Assembly (NCBI GenBank): GCA_035948315.1
Contig: DASZJG010000057.1
Location: 1 to 64,000 of the forward strand
Reading direction: 5' to 3'
Length of the DNA: 64,000 nucleotides
Source of the DNA: CAJCJE01 sp035948315
GTDB taxonomy: Bacteria; Actinomycetota; Actinomycetes; Mycobacteriales; Pseudonocardiaceae
Shown here: positions 42,505 to 51,676 of the stretch, one piece after another
Layout: the number at the start of each line of letters is the position of its first letter
Numbering within the stretch: the first letter of the stretch is position 1
Program-made: the position numbers and the translations under genes
The notes under the pieces: generated by a model
Seen by the model: the letters and a program-made list of their open reading frames with translations, nothing else
What the model was told of the DNA's origin: nothing
Databases searched by the model: none

Positions 42505-43116
42505 TCAGAGGGTGTTGGGGGTGAGGACGGCGGCCATGGTCATCCGGTGCAGCAGGGCGGCGAGGTCGTCGCGATCCAACTCGGCTCCCGCGCTGTGCGG
42601 GGTCGAGTTCAGCAGGCCGAACACGGCGTGCGCGGCGGCGCGGGCGGCGCGTTCGGTGGAGTCGGGGACACTGGCGCGGATGGCGTGCACCCAGACTTCG
42701 ACGTACTGCCGTTGTAGCGTGCGCACCTGATGCCGGTCGGGCTCGGTCAGGTTGGCCAGGTCGCGCTCCTGCACGGTGATCAGCGCCGAGTTGTCCAGGG
42801 CGAAGTCGATGTGGAAGCCGACCAGTTCCGGCAGGGCGTTCGCCGGGTCGTCCGCTTCCGACATCTTGCGTTGGCCGCCGGCCAGCAGGTATTCGCTGAT
42901 GGAGCGCAGCATTTCGCCGAGCATCGCGTCCTTGCTGCGGAAGTGCCGGTACAGCGCGGGGCCGGAGATGCCGACCGCAGCGCCGATGTCGTCGATGCCG
43001 ACGCCGTGGAACCCGCGCCGCGCGAACAGTTCGGCGGCGGCGGCGAGGATCTGTTCACGGCGGGTCGGGCCGGGCGCTTCGTTCGCACCCTGCGATACCC
43101 CGATGTCGGTCGACAA
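42505..43116 (-). CDS. TetR-family regulator of acyl-CoA / branched-chain catabolism
   Basis: A 203-residue TetR protein with helix-turn-helix GIDDIGAAVGISGPALYRHFRSK at about 40-62. The start is TTG 43116, the only start codon in frame after an upstream TGA. A 16-bp palindrome lies 31 bp upstream (43147-43162), and near-identical sites precede the accD1 operon (45854-45894). The mycobacterial TetR BkaR (Rv2506) controls accD1-accA1-fadE19; the arrangement here looks analogous. The inducer is probably an acyl-CoA. Regulon membership is inferred from the sites. Confidence 0.9.
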   Translation of the reverse strand: MSTDIGVSQGANEAPGPTRREQILAAAAELFARRGFHGVGIDDIGAAVGISGPALYRHFRSKDAMLGEMLRSISEYLLAGGQRKMSEADDPANALPELVGFHIDFALDNSALITVQERDLANLTEPDRHQVRTLQRQYVEVWVHAIRASVPDSTERAARAAAHAVFGLLNSTPHSAGAELDRDDLAALLHRMTMAAVLTPNTL

Positions 43117-43146
43117 CTTGAACGATCACTTCCTTCCGTCCGCCAG

Positions 43147-43162
43147 GTTAGCGCATGTTAAC
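43147..43162. promoter_or_regulatory. TetR operator, site 1
   Basis: GTTAGCGCATGTTAAC matches the pattern GTTAnCGnnYGnTAAC. It lies between the TetR start and the divergent amino-acid permease, so it could control both. The same pattern occurs twice before accD1. Confidence 0.7.
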
Positions 43163-43269
43163 CGCGGCGCGCGTCTGCCCACTGGGCGAGAATTCCGCCG
43201 GGCGGTGGCGGATCGCCACGTCGAGGGCTTTGATTGCGTGATCGACAAGCACGGGGATCGGAGTTCGGG

Positions 43270-44901
43270 GTGACCACAACGACGCCCGGCGAGGGCAGCC
43301 CAGGCCCTGACGGGGTCGGCGAGTTCATCGTGCAGGAGCGGCACCTGCGCAAGGATCTCGGGTTCTGGGGCCTGACCGCGATCGGCTTCTCCAACATCGT
43401 CGGCTCGGGCTGGCTGCTCTCGGCGATGTACGCGGCGCAGACCGCGGGACCCGCTTCGCTGATCTCGTGGGTCGCGGCGGGTGTGCTGTGCGCGCTGGTC
43501 GCGCTGGTCATGGTCGAGTTGGGCGCGTCGCGGCCGGAGGGCGGCGGCACGGTGCGCTGGCCGTCGTACGCGAGTGGGCGGTTCGTGGGGTCGATCATCG
43601 GCTGGTCGGTGCTGTTGTCGGTGGGTGGCACCGCGGCCGAGATCACCGCGATTCTGGAGTACGCGCGGCGCTAGCTCCCCTGGCTGTACAACGGCACGAC
43701 GCTCACCCTGGCCGGCCTCGGCGTGGCCATCGCGTTCAGCATTCTGCTCACCGCCCTGAACTGGTTCGCGGTGAAGATGTTCGCGCGGCTCAACAATCTG
43801 ATCAGCGTGTTGAAGATCCTCGTTCCGCTGATCACGGTTGTCGCGATCTTCGTGTCCGGCTTCCACCCGGGCCGGCTGACCGATCACGGCGGCTTCGCGC
43901 CCTACGGCTACACGGCGGTGCTGACCGCGCTCGCCTCGGGCGGCATCGTCTATTCGGTCAACGGGTTCCAGGCGCCAGTCGACTTCTCGGGTGAGGCGCG
44001 CAATCCCCGGCGAACCGTGCCGGGGTCGGTGCTGACGGGCATCGGACTGGCCGTGTTGATGTATCTGGGATTGCAGCTGGCGTTCCTGTTCGGCGTGCCG
44101 GAGTCGATGCTCGGACACGGTTGGCAGGGCGTCGATTTCACCTCGCCGTTCGGCCAGCTGGCGCTGATCCTCAATCTCCAGTGGCTGTCCACACTGCTCT
44201 ACGCGGACGCGGTGCTCTCGCCCGGCGGATCGGCCTATGTCGGCGTCGCCATCGACGCGCGGCACACCTACGCGCTGGCCAAGAACGGGCTGTTGCCGCG
44301 GATCATCATGGCGGTGAATACCCGGTCTGGGATCCCGCGCCGCGCGCTGCTGGTGAACCTGGCGGTGATGGTGGTGTTCCTGCTGCCATTCGGCGGCTGG
44401 CAGAACATCGTCGCGGTGATGGGCGACATGTACCTGCTGATCTACGCCGCATCCGCGGTCGCGGCGGCGAGTTTCCGGGCGGCGGATCGGGCGCTGCTGA
44501 CCGGGTGGGTGCCGGGGATGGGGTGGATCGCGCCGTTGAGCTTTGTGGCGGCCAGCGAGTTCATCTACTGGTCCGGCTGGCACGATCTGCGCATCGCGCT
44601 TCCGTTGGTGCTGGTCGGCGTTCCGCTGTTCCTTGCCCTGTGGCCGGGCAACAAGGGTCGTGACCCGTTGCGGGTCGAACTGGGCAAGGGCGCCTGGCTG
44701 GTGTTCTACCTGGCCGTGCTGACCCTGCTTTCCTGGCTGGGCAGCTTCAAGGGCTCCGGAGACCTGCCCGCGCCATATGATTCGATCGTGGTCGCGGTTG
44801 TCGCTTTGGCGGTGTTTTGGTGGGCTGTCCGTTCCGGGCGATCACACATCCAATCGACGCCGTCGGGCGAACTTGGGCCCGACCAATTGGTTAACTCTTG
44901 A
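43270..44901 (+). pseudogene. APC-family amino-acid permease interrupted by an amber codon
   Basis: The frame from GTG 43270 encodes an APC permease with about 12 helices (FWGLTAIGFSNIVGSGWLLS at helix 1) but is stopped by TAG at 43672-43674. The same frame continues without shift (LPWLYNGTTLTLAG onward) to 44901. Reading through gives 542 residues, a normal length. The context EYARR-stop-LPWLY and the family pattern suggest a Tyr codon TAC or TAT changed to TAG by one base. GGAG lies 8 nt before the start. It faces the TetR gene across operator 1, so it may import branched-chain amino acids. It is a recent null allele, a sequencing error, or a readthrough case. Confidence 0.85.
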
Positions 44902-44976
44902 CGTAATAGTTCTCCATTCGGTCAACCCTTGGTATCCATGAGACCGTCGTCACCCTGCGGCCCATGGAGGACCTTC

Positions 44977-45783
44977 ATGCGTCTGACGCAAATAATCGCT
45001 GGTGCGGTAGCTTTCGCCGCCGCCATCACGGTGTCGGTGGTTATACCGGCATCGGCCGCCACCGCGGTCGAATACGCAGCTTTGGGGGATTCGTACTCAT
45101 CCGGTGTTGGCACCGGCGACTACTACAGCAACAGCGGCAGCTGTGACCGCAGCCCGGAGTCGTACGCGGCTCTGTGGGTTGCGGCGCACAGCGTGTCCAA
45201 CTTCGACTTCGCCGCCTGCTCCGGCGCGAAGACCACCGACGTGCTCAACAGCCAGCTGGGCGGGCTGTCCGCGAGCACCAACCTGATCACCATGAACATC
45301 GGCGGCAACGACGCCGGTTTCTCCAGCGTCATGACGACCTGCGTGGAGGACACCATCTTCGGTGACTCCGGGTGCCTCAACGCGGTCAACAACGCGGAGA
45401 CCTTCGTCCGCAACTCGCTGCCCGGCCTGCTCGACACGCTCTACGCCAAGATCAAGTCGGACGCTCCCAACGCCCGCGTGATCATCGTCGGTTACCCGCG
45501 GTTCTACGAGGTCCCGGGCTCCTGCTCGGTCGGCCTGGACAACACCGAGCGGACCGCGATCAACGGCGGTGCCGACCTGCTCGACTCGACGACCAGCACC
45601 GAGGCCGGCAAGTACGGCTTCACCTTCGCCGACGTGCGCAACGCGTTCAGCCAGCACGAGATCTGCTCGTCGGACGCGTGGCTGAACAGCGTCGACTGGA
45701 CCAACATCACCGAGTCCTACCACCCGAAGGCGCCCGGCTACGCCAACGCCGACCTGCCGACGGTGGACGCCATCACCGGCTGA
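44977..45783 (+). CDS. Secreted SGNH/GDSL lipase
   Basis: A 268-residue exported esterase. The signal peptide ends near ASAA (residue 28). Block I GDSYSSG holds Ser39, block III is GGNDAG, and block V is YHPKAPGY with His249. The position three before His is Glu rather than Asp, so it may rely on a Ser-His dyad as in streptomycete enzymes. Six or more Cys probably form disulfides. ATG 44977 has GGAGG 6 nt upstream. A strong hairpin follows at 45801-45829. Confidence 0.93.
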   Translation: MRLTQIIAGAVAFAAAITVSVVIPASAATAVEYAALGDSYSSGVGTGDYYSNSGSCDRSPESYAALWVAAHSVSNFDFAACSGAKTTDVLNSQLGGLSASTNLITMNIGGNDAGFSSVMTTCVEDTIFGDSGCLNAVNNAETFVRNSLPGLLDTLYAKIKSDAPNARVIIVGYPRFYEVPGSCSVGLDNTERTAINGGADLLDSTTSTEAGKYGFTFADVRNAFSQHEICSSDAWLNSVDWTNITESYHPKAPGYANADLPTVDAITG

Positions 45784-45800
45784 TTCGCCCGACGCACGAC

Positions 45801-45829
45801 GACGGGCCGGGTGTGACACCCGGCCCGTC
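45801..45829 (+). terminator. Terminator hairpin of the SGNH lipase gene
   Basis: GACGGGCCGGGTG and CACCCGGCCCGTC form a perfect 13-bp stem with a TGA loop, 17 nt after the stop. There is only TCTC after it, not a long T-run. Confidence 0.8.
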
Positions 45830-45853
45830 TCGCGTGCTGGGATGGACGGCGCG

Positions 45854-45869
45854 GTTAGCGGTCGCTAAC
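45854..45869. promoter_or_regulatory. TetR operator, site 2 (accD1 promoter)
   Basis: GTTAGCG-GT-CGCTAAC, a perfect 16-bp palindrome 41 bp upstream of accD1, the best match to the shared pattern. Its centre is 25 bp from that of site 3. Confidence 0.78.
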
Positions 45870-45878
45870 ATGGTTGTT

Positions 45879-45894
45879 GTTAACGAGCGCTAAC
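45879..45894. promoter_or_regulatory. TetR operator, site 3 (accD1 promoter)
   Basis: GTTAACG-AG-CGCTAAC, one mismatched pair from perfect, 16 bp upstream of the accD1 start and close enough to block initiation or elongation. Confidence 0.75.
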
Positions 45895-45910
45895 ACGAGC
45901 TGGTGGGTCT

Positions 45911-47554
45911 GTGAACGACAGTGTCGACGCGATGGCCGACCTCGCGGTGCCCGTGCTGAGCAGTGGCGCGGACCCGTCGAGCGAGTCCTTCCAACGTAAT
46001 GCCAAGGCCCATGCGGCGCTGGTCGACGACCTGCACGCCCGGCTGGCGACCGCGCGGCGGGGCGGTCCGGAACGGGCCAGGCAGCGGCACGTCGAACGCG
46101 GCAAGCTGCTGCCCCGCGACCGGGTCGATACGCTGCTCGACCCCGGTTCGCCGTTCCTCGAACTGTCCACCCTGGCCGCGACCGGCATGTACGACGACGA
46201 GGCGCCCTCCGCCGGCGTCATCACCGGGGTCGGCCGGGTGTCCGGGCGCGAGTGCGTCGTCGTCGCCAACGACGCCACCGTCAAGGGCGGCACCTACTAC
46301 CCGATGACGGTCAAGAAACACCTGCGCGCCCAGGAGGTCGCGCTGCACAACAACCTCCCGTGCGTCTACCTCGTCGACTCCGGCGGCGCGTTCCTGCCCA
46401 AGCAGGACGAGGTCTTCCCGGACCGCGAACACTTCGGTCGGATCTTCTTCAACCAGGCCACCATGTCCGCGCGCGGCATCCCGCAGATCGCGGCCGTGCT
46501 CGGCTCGTGCACCGCGGGCGGCGCGTACGTGCCGGCGATGAGCGACGAGGCGGTCATCGTGCGCGGGCAGGGCACGATCTTCCTGGGCGGACCGCCGCTG
46601 GTGAAGGCCGCGACCGGCGAGGTGGTGACCGCCGAGGAACTCGGCGGCGGTGACCTGCACTCGCGCACCTCCGGCGTGACCGACCACCTCGCCGACGACG
46701 ACGCGCACGCGCTCCAGATCGTCCGCGGCATCGTCAGCACGCTCGGTCCGCGCGCCCGGCTGCCCTGGCGGCGCGGCGCGACCCAGGCGCCGGTGCTGGC
46801 GCAGGACGAGCTGTACGGCGTGGTGCCGACCGACTCACGCACCCCCTACGACGTGCGCGAGGTGATCGGCCGGATCGTCGACGGGAGCGCCTTCGCCGAG
46901 TTCAAGAAGGAATACGGCGCCACGCTGGTCACCGGCTTCGCCCGGCTGCACGGCCACCCGGTCGGCATCGTGGCCAACAACGGCGTGCTGTTCAGCGAAT
47001 CGGCGATGAAGGGCGCGCACTTCATCGAACTGTGCGACCGCCGCCGGATTCCCCTGGTGTTCCTGCAGAACATCACCGGGTTCATGGTCGGCCGCGAGTA
47101 CGAGGCCGGCGGCATCGCCAAACACGGCGCGAAGATGGTCACCGCGGTCGCCTGCGCGCGGGTCCCGAAGTTCACCGTGATCATCGGCGGCTCGTTCGGC
47201 GCCGGCAACTACTCGATGTGCGGCCGCGCGTATTCGCCCCGGTTCCTCTGGATGTGGCCGAACGCGCGGATCTCGGTGATGGGCGGCGAGCAGGCGGCCT
47301 CGGTGCTCGCGACCGTGCGCCGCGACCAGTTCGAGGCACGCGGCGAGGACTGGGCCGCCGAGGCCGAGGAGCAGTTCAAGGCGCCGATCCGGGCGCAGTA
47401 CGAGGACCAGGGCAACCCCTACTACTCGACCGCGCGGCTGTGGGACGACGGCGTGATCGACCCGCGCGACACCAGGACGGTGCTCGGCCTCGCCCTCTCG
47501 GCCGCCGCGAATGCCCCGCTCGACGACGTCAACTACGGCGTCTTCCGGATGTGA
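45911..47554 (+). CDS. accD1: Acyl-CoA carboxylase beta subunit (methylcrotonyl-CoA type, AccD1)
   Basis: A 547-residue carboxyltransferase with the two-part crotonase fold. It includes RDRVDTLLDPGSPFLELS near the N-terminus, CTAGGAYVPAMSDE (about 198) and FGAGNYSMCGRAYSPRFLW (about 430). It moves the carboxyl group from biotin to an acyl-CoA. Length and the downstream MccA-type subunit and acyl-CoA dehydrogenase resemble the accD1-accA1-fadE19 operon of leucine breakdown, so 3-methylcrotonyl-CoA is the likely substrate. It starts at GTG 45911, under two palindromic TetR sites. Confidence 0.92.
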   Translation: MNDSVDAMADLAVPVLSSGADPSSESFQRNAKAHAALVDDLHARLATARRGGPERARQRHVERGKLLPRDRVDTLLDPGSPFLELSTLAATGMYDDEAPSAGVITGVGRVSGRECVVVANDATVKGGTYYPMTVKKHLRAQEVALHNNLPCVYLVDSGGAFLPKQDEVFPDREHFGRIFFNQATMSARGIPQIAAVLGSCTAGGAYVPAMSDEAVIVRGQGTIFLGGPPLVKAATGEVVTAEELGGGDLHSRTSGVTDHLADDDAHALQIVRGIVSTLGPRARLPWRRGATQAPVLAQDELYGVVPTDSRTPYDVREVIGRIVDGSAFAEFKKEYGATLVTGFARLHGHPVGIVANNGVLFSESAMKGAHFIELCDRRRIPLVFLQNITGFMVGREYEAGGIAKHGAKMVTAVACARVPKFTVIIGGSFGAGNYSMCGRAYSPRFLWMWPNARISVMGGEQAASVLATVRRDQFEARGEDWAAEAEEQFKAPIRAQYEDQGNPYYSTARLWDDGVIDPRDTRTVLGLALSAAANAPLDDVNYGVFRM

Positions 47555-47574
47555 GACCGAAGGTGAGTGCAGGC

Positions 47575-49563
47575 ATGTTCGACACCGTTCTGGTCGCCAA
47601 CCGCGGCGAGATCGCCGTGCGGGTGATCGGCACGCTGCGCGGGATGGGCATCCGCTCGGTCGCCGTCTACTCCGACGCGGACGCGCACGCCCGGCACGTC
47701 CTGGCGGCGGACGTCGCTGTCCACATCGGACCGGCGGCGGCGAAGGAGAGCTATCTGTCGATCGGGAAGATCATCGACGCGGCGCGGCAGACCGGCGCGC
47801 AGGCCATCCATCCCGGCTACGGCTTCCTGTCCGAGAACGCGGCCTTCGCGGCCGCCTGCGAGCAGGCCGGCATCGTGTTCATCGGCCCGCCCGCGTCGGC
47901 CATCGAGTCGATGGGCGACAAGATCCGCGCCAAGCGGATGGTCGCCGCGGCCGGCGTTCCCGTTGTGCCGGGCCGGATCGAGACCGGCATGACCGACGCG
48001 CAACTCGCCGAGGCCGCGGCCGAGGTCGGCTATCCGGTGCTGCTCAAGCCGTCCGCGGGCGGCGGCGGCAAGGGCATGCGCGAGGTGAACGGGCCCGACG
48101 AACTGGCCGACGCGATCGCGTCCGCGCGACGTGAGGCGAGCGCCTCCTTCGGCGACGACACGCTGCTGCTGGAACGGCTGATCCGCGCGCCGCGGCACAT
48201 CGAGATCCAGGTGCTGGCCGACGGCCTTGGCAACGTGATCTCGTTGGGGGAGCGGGAATGCAGCCTGCAACGCCGCCACCAGAAGATCGTCGAGGAGGCG
48301 CCATCACCGCTGCTCACGAGCAACCCGGACGGCGACGCGATCCGCGCCAGGATGGGGCAGGCCGCGGTGGACGCGGCCAAGGCCGTCGGCTACGTCGGAG
48401 TGGGCACGGTCGAGTACATCGTCTCCGGTGACGCGCCGGACGACTTCTTCTTCATGGAGATGAACACCCGCCTTCAGGTCGAACACCCGGTCACCGAACT
48501 GGTCACCGGCATCGATCTGGTCGAACAGCAGTTGCGCGTCGCGGCGGGCGAGCGGCTCGCGATTAGCCAGGACGACGTCGCGCTGACCGGGCACGCCGTC
48601 GAGGTGCGGCTCTACGCGGAGGATCCGAGCCGGGGCTTCCTGCCCACCGGCGGTCGCGTGCTCGCGCTGCGCGAACCGGACACCCTGCGCGTCGACTCGG
48701 CGCTGTTCGAGGGCGCGGTGGTGGGCAGCGACTACGACCCGATGCTGGCCAAGTACATCGCGCACGGCCCAGACCGGGACACCGCGCTGCGCAGGCTCAC
48801 CGCAGGGCTGCGCGCGGTCACCGTGCTCGGCGTGACCACCAACATCGGCTTCCTGCAACGACTCCTGGCCGACGACGACGTCCGTGCGGGCCGACTCGAC
48901 ACCGGCCTGATCGGCCGCAAGCTCGACTCGTTGACGCGGGCCGAGGTGCCGGCGGAGGTGCTGCTCGCTGCCGCGCTGGACCGGGTGCTGGACCTGGAGC
49001 CGGTCGGCGACGACCCGTGGGACGTGCCGGGCGGCTGGCGGATCGGCGACCCGGCACCTGTGCGGGCCTTCCTCACCCAGGCCGGCCACGCGCCGGTCGA
49101 GGTCGAGGTGACCGGCCGCGCGGCCGACGCGTCGGTGCGCATGGGCGAGCACCTGGTGCGGGCAGCGGCCCGCCTGGCAGGCGGCGAACTCGTCGTCGAT
49201 CACGCCGGCACCACGAAGCGCTACGTCCGCGCGCGCGACGGCGCCGTGCGCTGGCTCGCCGCCGACGGCGTGAGCTGGGCGCTGACCGTCACCGACCGCC
49301 TCACCGCCGCGCGCGCGGACGCCGCCGCCGCGACCGGCGGCCCGATCACCTCCCCGATGCCCGGCACCGTGCTCGACGTGCGCGTCAAGGCGGGCGAGAA
49401 GGTCCGTGCCGGCCAGGCACTGCTCGTGGTCGAGGCGATGAAGATGGAACACACGATCACCGCGCAGATCGACGGGATCGTCGCGGAACTGCCCGTCCGA
49501 GCCGGCCAACAGGTCGCGCTGGACGAACAACTCGCCCTCATCACCCCGGAGGAACCGTCATGA
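47575..49563 (+). CDS. accA1: Acyl-CoA carboxylase alpha subunit, biotin-carrying (AccA1)
   Basis: A 662-residue subunit: biotin carboxylase (VLVANRGEIAVRVI at the start, GGGGKGMREV about 164, EMNTRLQVEHPVTE about 300), a linking BT-like domain, and a C-terminal biotin carrier with EAMKMEH, biotin on Lys623. It carboxylates biotin with ATP and bicarbonate for AccD1. The start ATG 47575 lies 20 bp after accD1; GTG 47563 is an alternative. It overlaps the dehydrogenase gene by ATGA. No HMG-CoA lyase or enoyl hydratase is present in the operon. Confidence 0.95.
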   Translation: MFDTVLVANRGEIAVRVIGTLRGMGIRSVAVYSDADAHARHVLAADVAVHIGPAAAKESYLSIGKIIDAARQTGAQAIHPGYGFLSENAAFAAACEQAGIVFIGPPASAIESMGDKIRAKRMVAAAGVPVVPGRIETGMTDAQLAEAAAEVGYPVLLKPSAGGGGKGMREVNGPDELADAIASARREASASFGDDTLLLERLIRAPRHIEIQVLADGLGNVISLGERECSLQRRHQKIVEEAPSPLLTSNPDGDAIRARMGQAAVDAAKAVGYVGVGTVEYIVSGDAPDDFFFMEMNTRLQVEHPVTELVTGIDLVEQQLRVAAGERLAISQDDVALTGHAVEVRLYAEDPSRGFLPTGGRVLALREPDTLRVDSALFEGAVVGSDYDPMLAKYIAHGPDRDTALRRLTAGLRAVTVLGVTTNIGFLQRLLADDDVRAGRLDTGLIGRKLDSLTRAEVPAEVLLAAALDRVLDLEPVGDDPWDVPGGWRIGDPAPVRAFLTQAGHAPVEVEVTGRAADASVRMGEHLVRAAARLAGGELVVDHAGTTKRYVRARDGAVRWLAADGVSWALTVTDRLTAARADAAAATGGPITSPMPGTVLDVRVKAGEKVRAGQALLVVEAMKMEHTITAQIDGIVAELPVRAGQQVALDEQLALITPEEPS

Positions 49564-50711
49564 TCGACAACCGCCTCGACGAGGACTACGAAACGCTCCG
49601 CAAGACGGTCCAGGAGTTCGCCCGCGACGAGGTCGCGCCGGTCATCGGCGAGCTGTACATCCGGGAGGAATTCCCGTACGACATCGTCGCCAAGATGGGC
49701 CGGATGGGCCTGTTCGGCCTGCCCTTCGACGAACGCTACGGCGGCATGGGCGGCGACTACTTCGCGCTGTGCCTCGCGCTGGAGGAACTGGCCAGGGTCG
49801 ACTCGTCGGTCGCGATCACCCTGGAGGCCGGGGTGTCGCTGGGCGCCATGCCGATCTACCGGTTCGGCACCGAGGAACAGAAGCGGGAATGGCTGCCCAG
49901 GCTGTGCACCGGCGAGGCGCTCGGCGCGTTCGGCCTGACCGAACCGGGCGGCGGCTCGGACGCGGGCGCGACCCGCACCAGCGCGGTCCGCGACGGCGAT
50001 GACTGGGTGATCAACGGGTCCAAGGCGTTCATCACCAACTCGGGCACCGACATCACCGGCTTCGTCACGGTCACCGCGGTCACCGGCACCAAGCCCGGCG
50101 GCGGCAAGTCGATCTCCTCGATCATCGTCCCGTCCGGCACGCCCGGCCTGCGCGTCTCCCGGAAGTACTCGAAGGTCGGCTGGAACTCCTCGGACACCCA
50201 CGAACTGTCCTTCGACGACGCCCGCGTGCCGGCCGCGAACCTGCTCGGCGAGCAGGGCCGCGGCTACGCCCAGTTCCTGTCCATTCTGGACGAAGGCAGG
50301 GTGGCCATCGCCGCGCTGTCCGTCGGCCTGGCCCAGGGCTGTGTCGACGAGTGCCTGCGCTACGCCAAGGAGCGCGAGGCATTCGGTCGTCCGATCGGCG
50401 CGTACCAGGCGATCCAGTTCAAGATCGCGGACATGGAGGCCCGCGCGCACACCGCGCGGCTGGCCTACTACCAGGCCGCGGCCAAGATGCTGCGCGGCGA
50501 GCCGTTCAAGCGCGATGCCGCCATTGCCAAGCTGATCTCGTCGAACGCGGCCATGGACAACTCGCGCGACGCCACCCAGATCTTCGGCGGCTACGGGTTC
50601 ATGAACGAGACCGCGGTCGGCCGGTTCTACCGGGACGCGAAGATCCTGGAGATCGGCGAGGGCACCAGCGAGGTGCAGCGGATGATCATCGCCCGCGAAC
50701 TGGGCATGTGA
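49560..50711 (+). CDS. Acyl-CoA dehydrogenase (branched-chain type)
   Basis: A 383-residue FAD enzyme introducing a double bond into an acyl-CoA. Signatures are GAFGLTEPGGGSDAGAT (about 122), KAFITNSG, REAFGRPIGAYQAIQFKIAD (about 278) and the C-terminal ILEIGEGTSEVQRMIIARELG with the usual catalytic Glu position. It has GGAGG before ATG 49560. Operon position suggests isovaleryl-CoA or 2-methylacyl-CoA, upstream of methylcrotonyl-CoA carboxylase. The exact chain cannot be assigned from sequence alone. Confidence 0.94.
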   Translation: MIDNRLDEDYETLRKTVQEFARDEVAPVIGELYIREEFPYDIVAKMGRMGLFGLPFDERYGGMGGDYFALCLALEELARVDSSVAITLEAGVSLGAMPIYRFGTEEQKREWLPRLCTGEALGAFGLTEPGGGSDAGATRTSAVRDGDDWVINGSKAFITNSGTDITGFVTVTAVTGTKPGGGKSISSIIVPSGTPGLRVSRKYSKVGWNSSDTHELSFDDARVPAANLLGEQGRGYAQFLSILDEGRVAIAALSVGLAQGCVDECLRYAKEREAFGRPIGAYQAIQFKIADMEARAHTARLAYYQAAAKMLRGEPFKRDAAIAKLISSNAAMDNSRDATQIFGGYGFMNETAVGRFYRDAKILEIGEGTSEVQRMIIARELGM

Positions 50712-50759
50712 CAGACCAGGCCCCGCACGCCCTGATCATCATCCTCATTGGACTCGGGG

Positions 50760-51413
50760 TCACGGCCAGAGCAGCGTGTGCTCCCAGCCGTCCTCGCCGG
50801 TCTGGTAGCGCACGCGCACGTGCTGGCGTTCGAGGTCGCCCTGGAAGAACTGCACCTCGTTCGGCGCTACCACGTACCGGGTCCACTCCGGAGCGACCAG
50901 CCCGGGATCGGCCTCGACCCGCGCCTTCGCCGCCTCGAACGCGGCACGCAGTTCCGCGCGGTCGCGCAGCGGCTCGCTCTGGTGGCCGACCAGCGCCTCG
51001 GCCCGGCCGCCCGGCGCCCTGGCCAGGAAGTCACGCGCGCTCACCTCGGCTTCCGCGACACCGACCAGTCCGCGCACCCGAACCTGCCGGCCGACGGTCG
51101 GCCAGTAGAAGGTCAGCGCGGCCGACGCGTGCTTGGCCAGTTGAGTCCCCTTGGGACTGAGCGCACTGCTCGCGAACCACCAGCCGCGCTCGTCCACATC
51201 CTTGAGGATCAACGTGCGCGCGTCCGAACGGCCCTGGTCGTCCACCGTCGAAAGGACCATCGCGTGCGGCTCCGGCGCGCCCGCCGCGAGCGCCTCGGTG
51301 ATCCAGGTCGTGAACAGACTCCGCGGTTGCGTTGGCAGCGCGTCGGTGTCGAACGGAAGCGGCAAGCGCCCGAAAACCGGAATCCCGCGCAACGTGTCGG
51401 CCAATTCGCCCAT
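50760..51413 (-). CDS. pdxH: Pyridoxamine/pyridoxine 5'-phosphate oxidase
   Basis: A 217-residue FMN enzyme that oxidises pyridoxine or pyridoxamine 5'-phosphate to pyridoxal 5'-phosphate. The family pattern is seen in RTLILKDVDERGWWFAS (FMN-phosphate site), GTQLAKHASAALTFYWP, RQVRVRGLVGV, and the C-terminal domain with EVQFFQGD. ATG 51413 is preferred over an upstream start because GAGGGG lies 5 nt before it. It is a single gene, convergent with the carboxylase operon. The tail (HTLLWP) differs from the RLxP of classical PdxH, so a related PNPOx activity is possible. Confidence 0.85.
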   Translation of the reverse strand: MGELADTLRGIPVFGRLPLPFDTDALPTQPRSLFTTWITEALAAGAPEPHAMVLSTVDDQGRSDARTLILKDVDERGWWFASSALSPKGTQLAKHASAALTFYWPTVGRQVRVRGLVGVAEAEVSARDFLARAPGGRAEALVGHQSEPLRDRAELRAAFEAAKARVEADPGLVAPEWTRYVVAPNEVQFFQGDLERQHVRVRYQTGEDGWEHTLLWP

Positions 51414-51676
51414 GGTATCCCCTCGGTACGGGCACAATTTTCGAGTGACGCGGTGTAGCTATATCGAATCGTAACGGTTGCCGCCGGACCCCCACGTTAC
51501 CGGGCAGACGGGTGAATTCCGCGCCATTGTTTTCCGGCAACGGCTCCGCGCGCTGATACCCACAGTAGCTACGCCGATCAAGTTTCAAATTTTCCTTCCG
51601 TACGGCCGAATCGCACCTTAGATTTCTGGGACAGCCGACGACCGGTCGGCGGGGAGACGAAGAGGAACTGAAAGCT

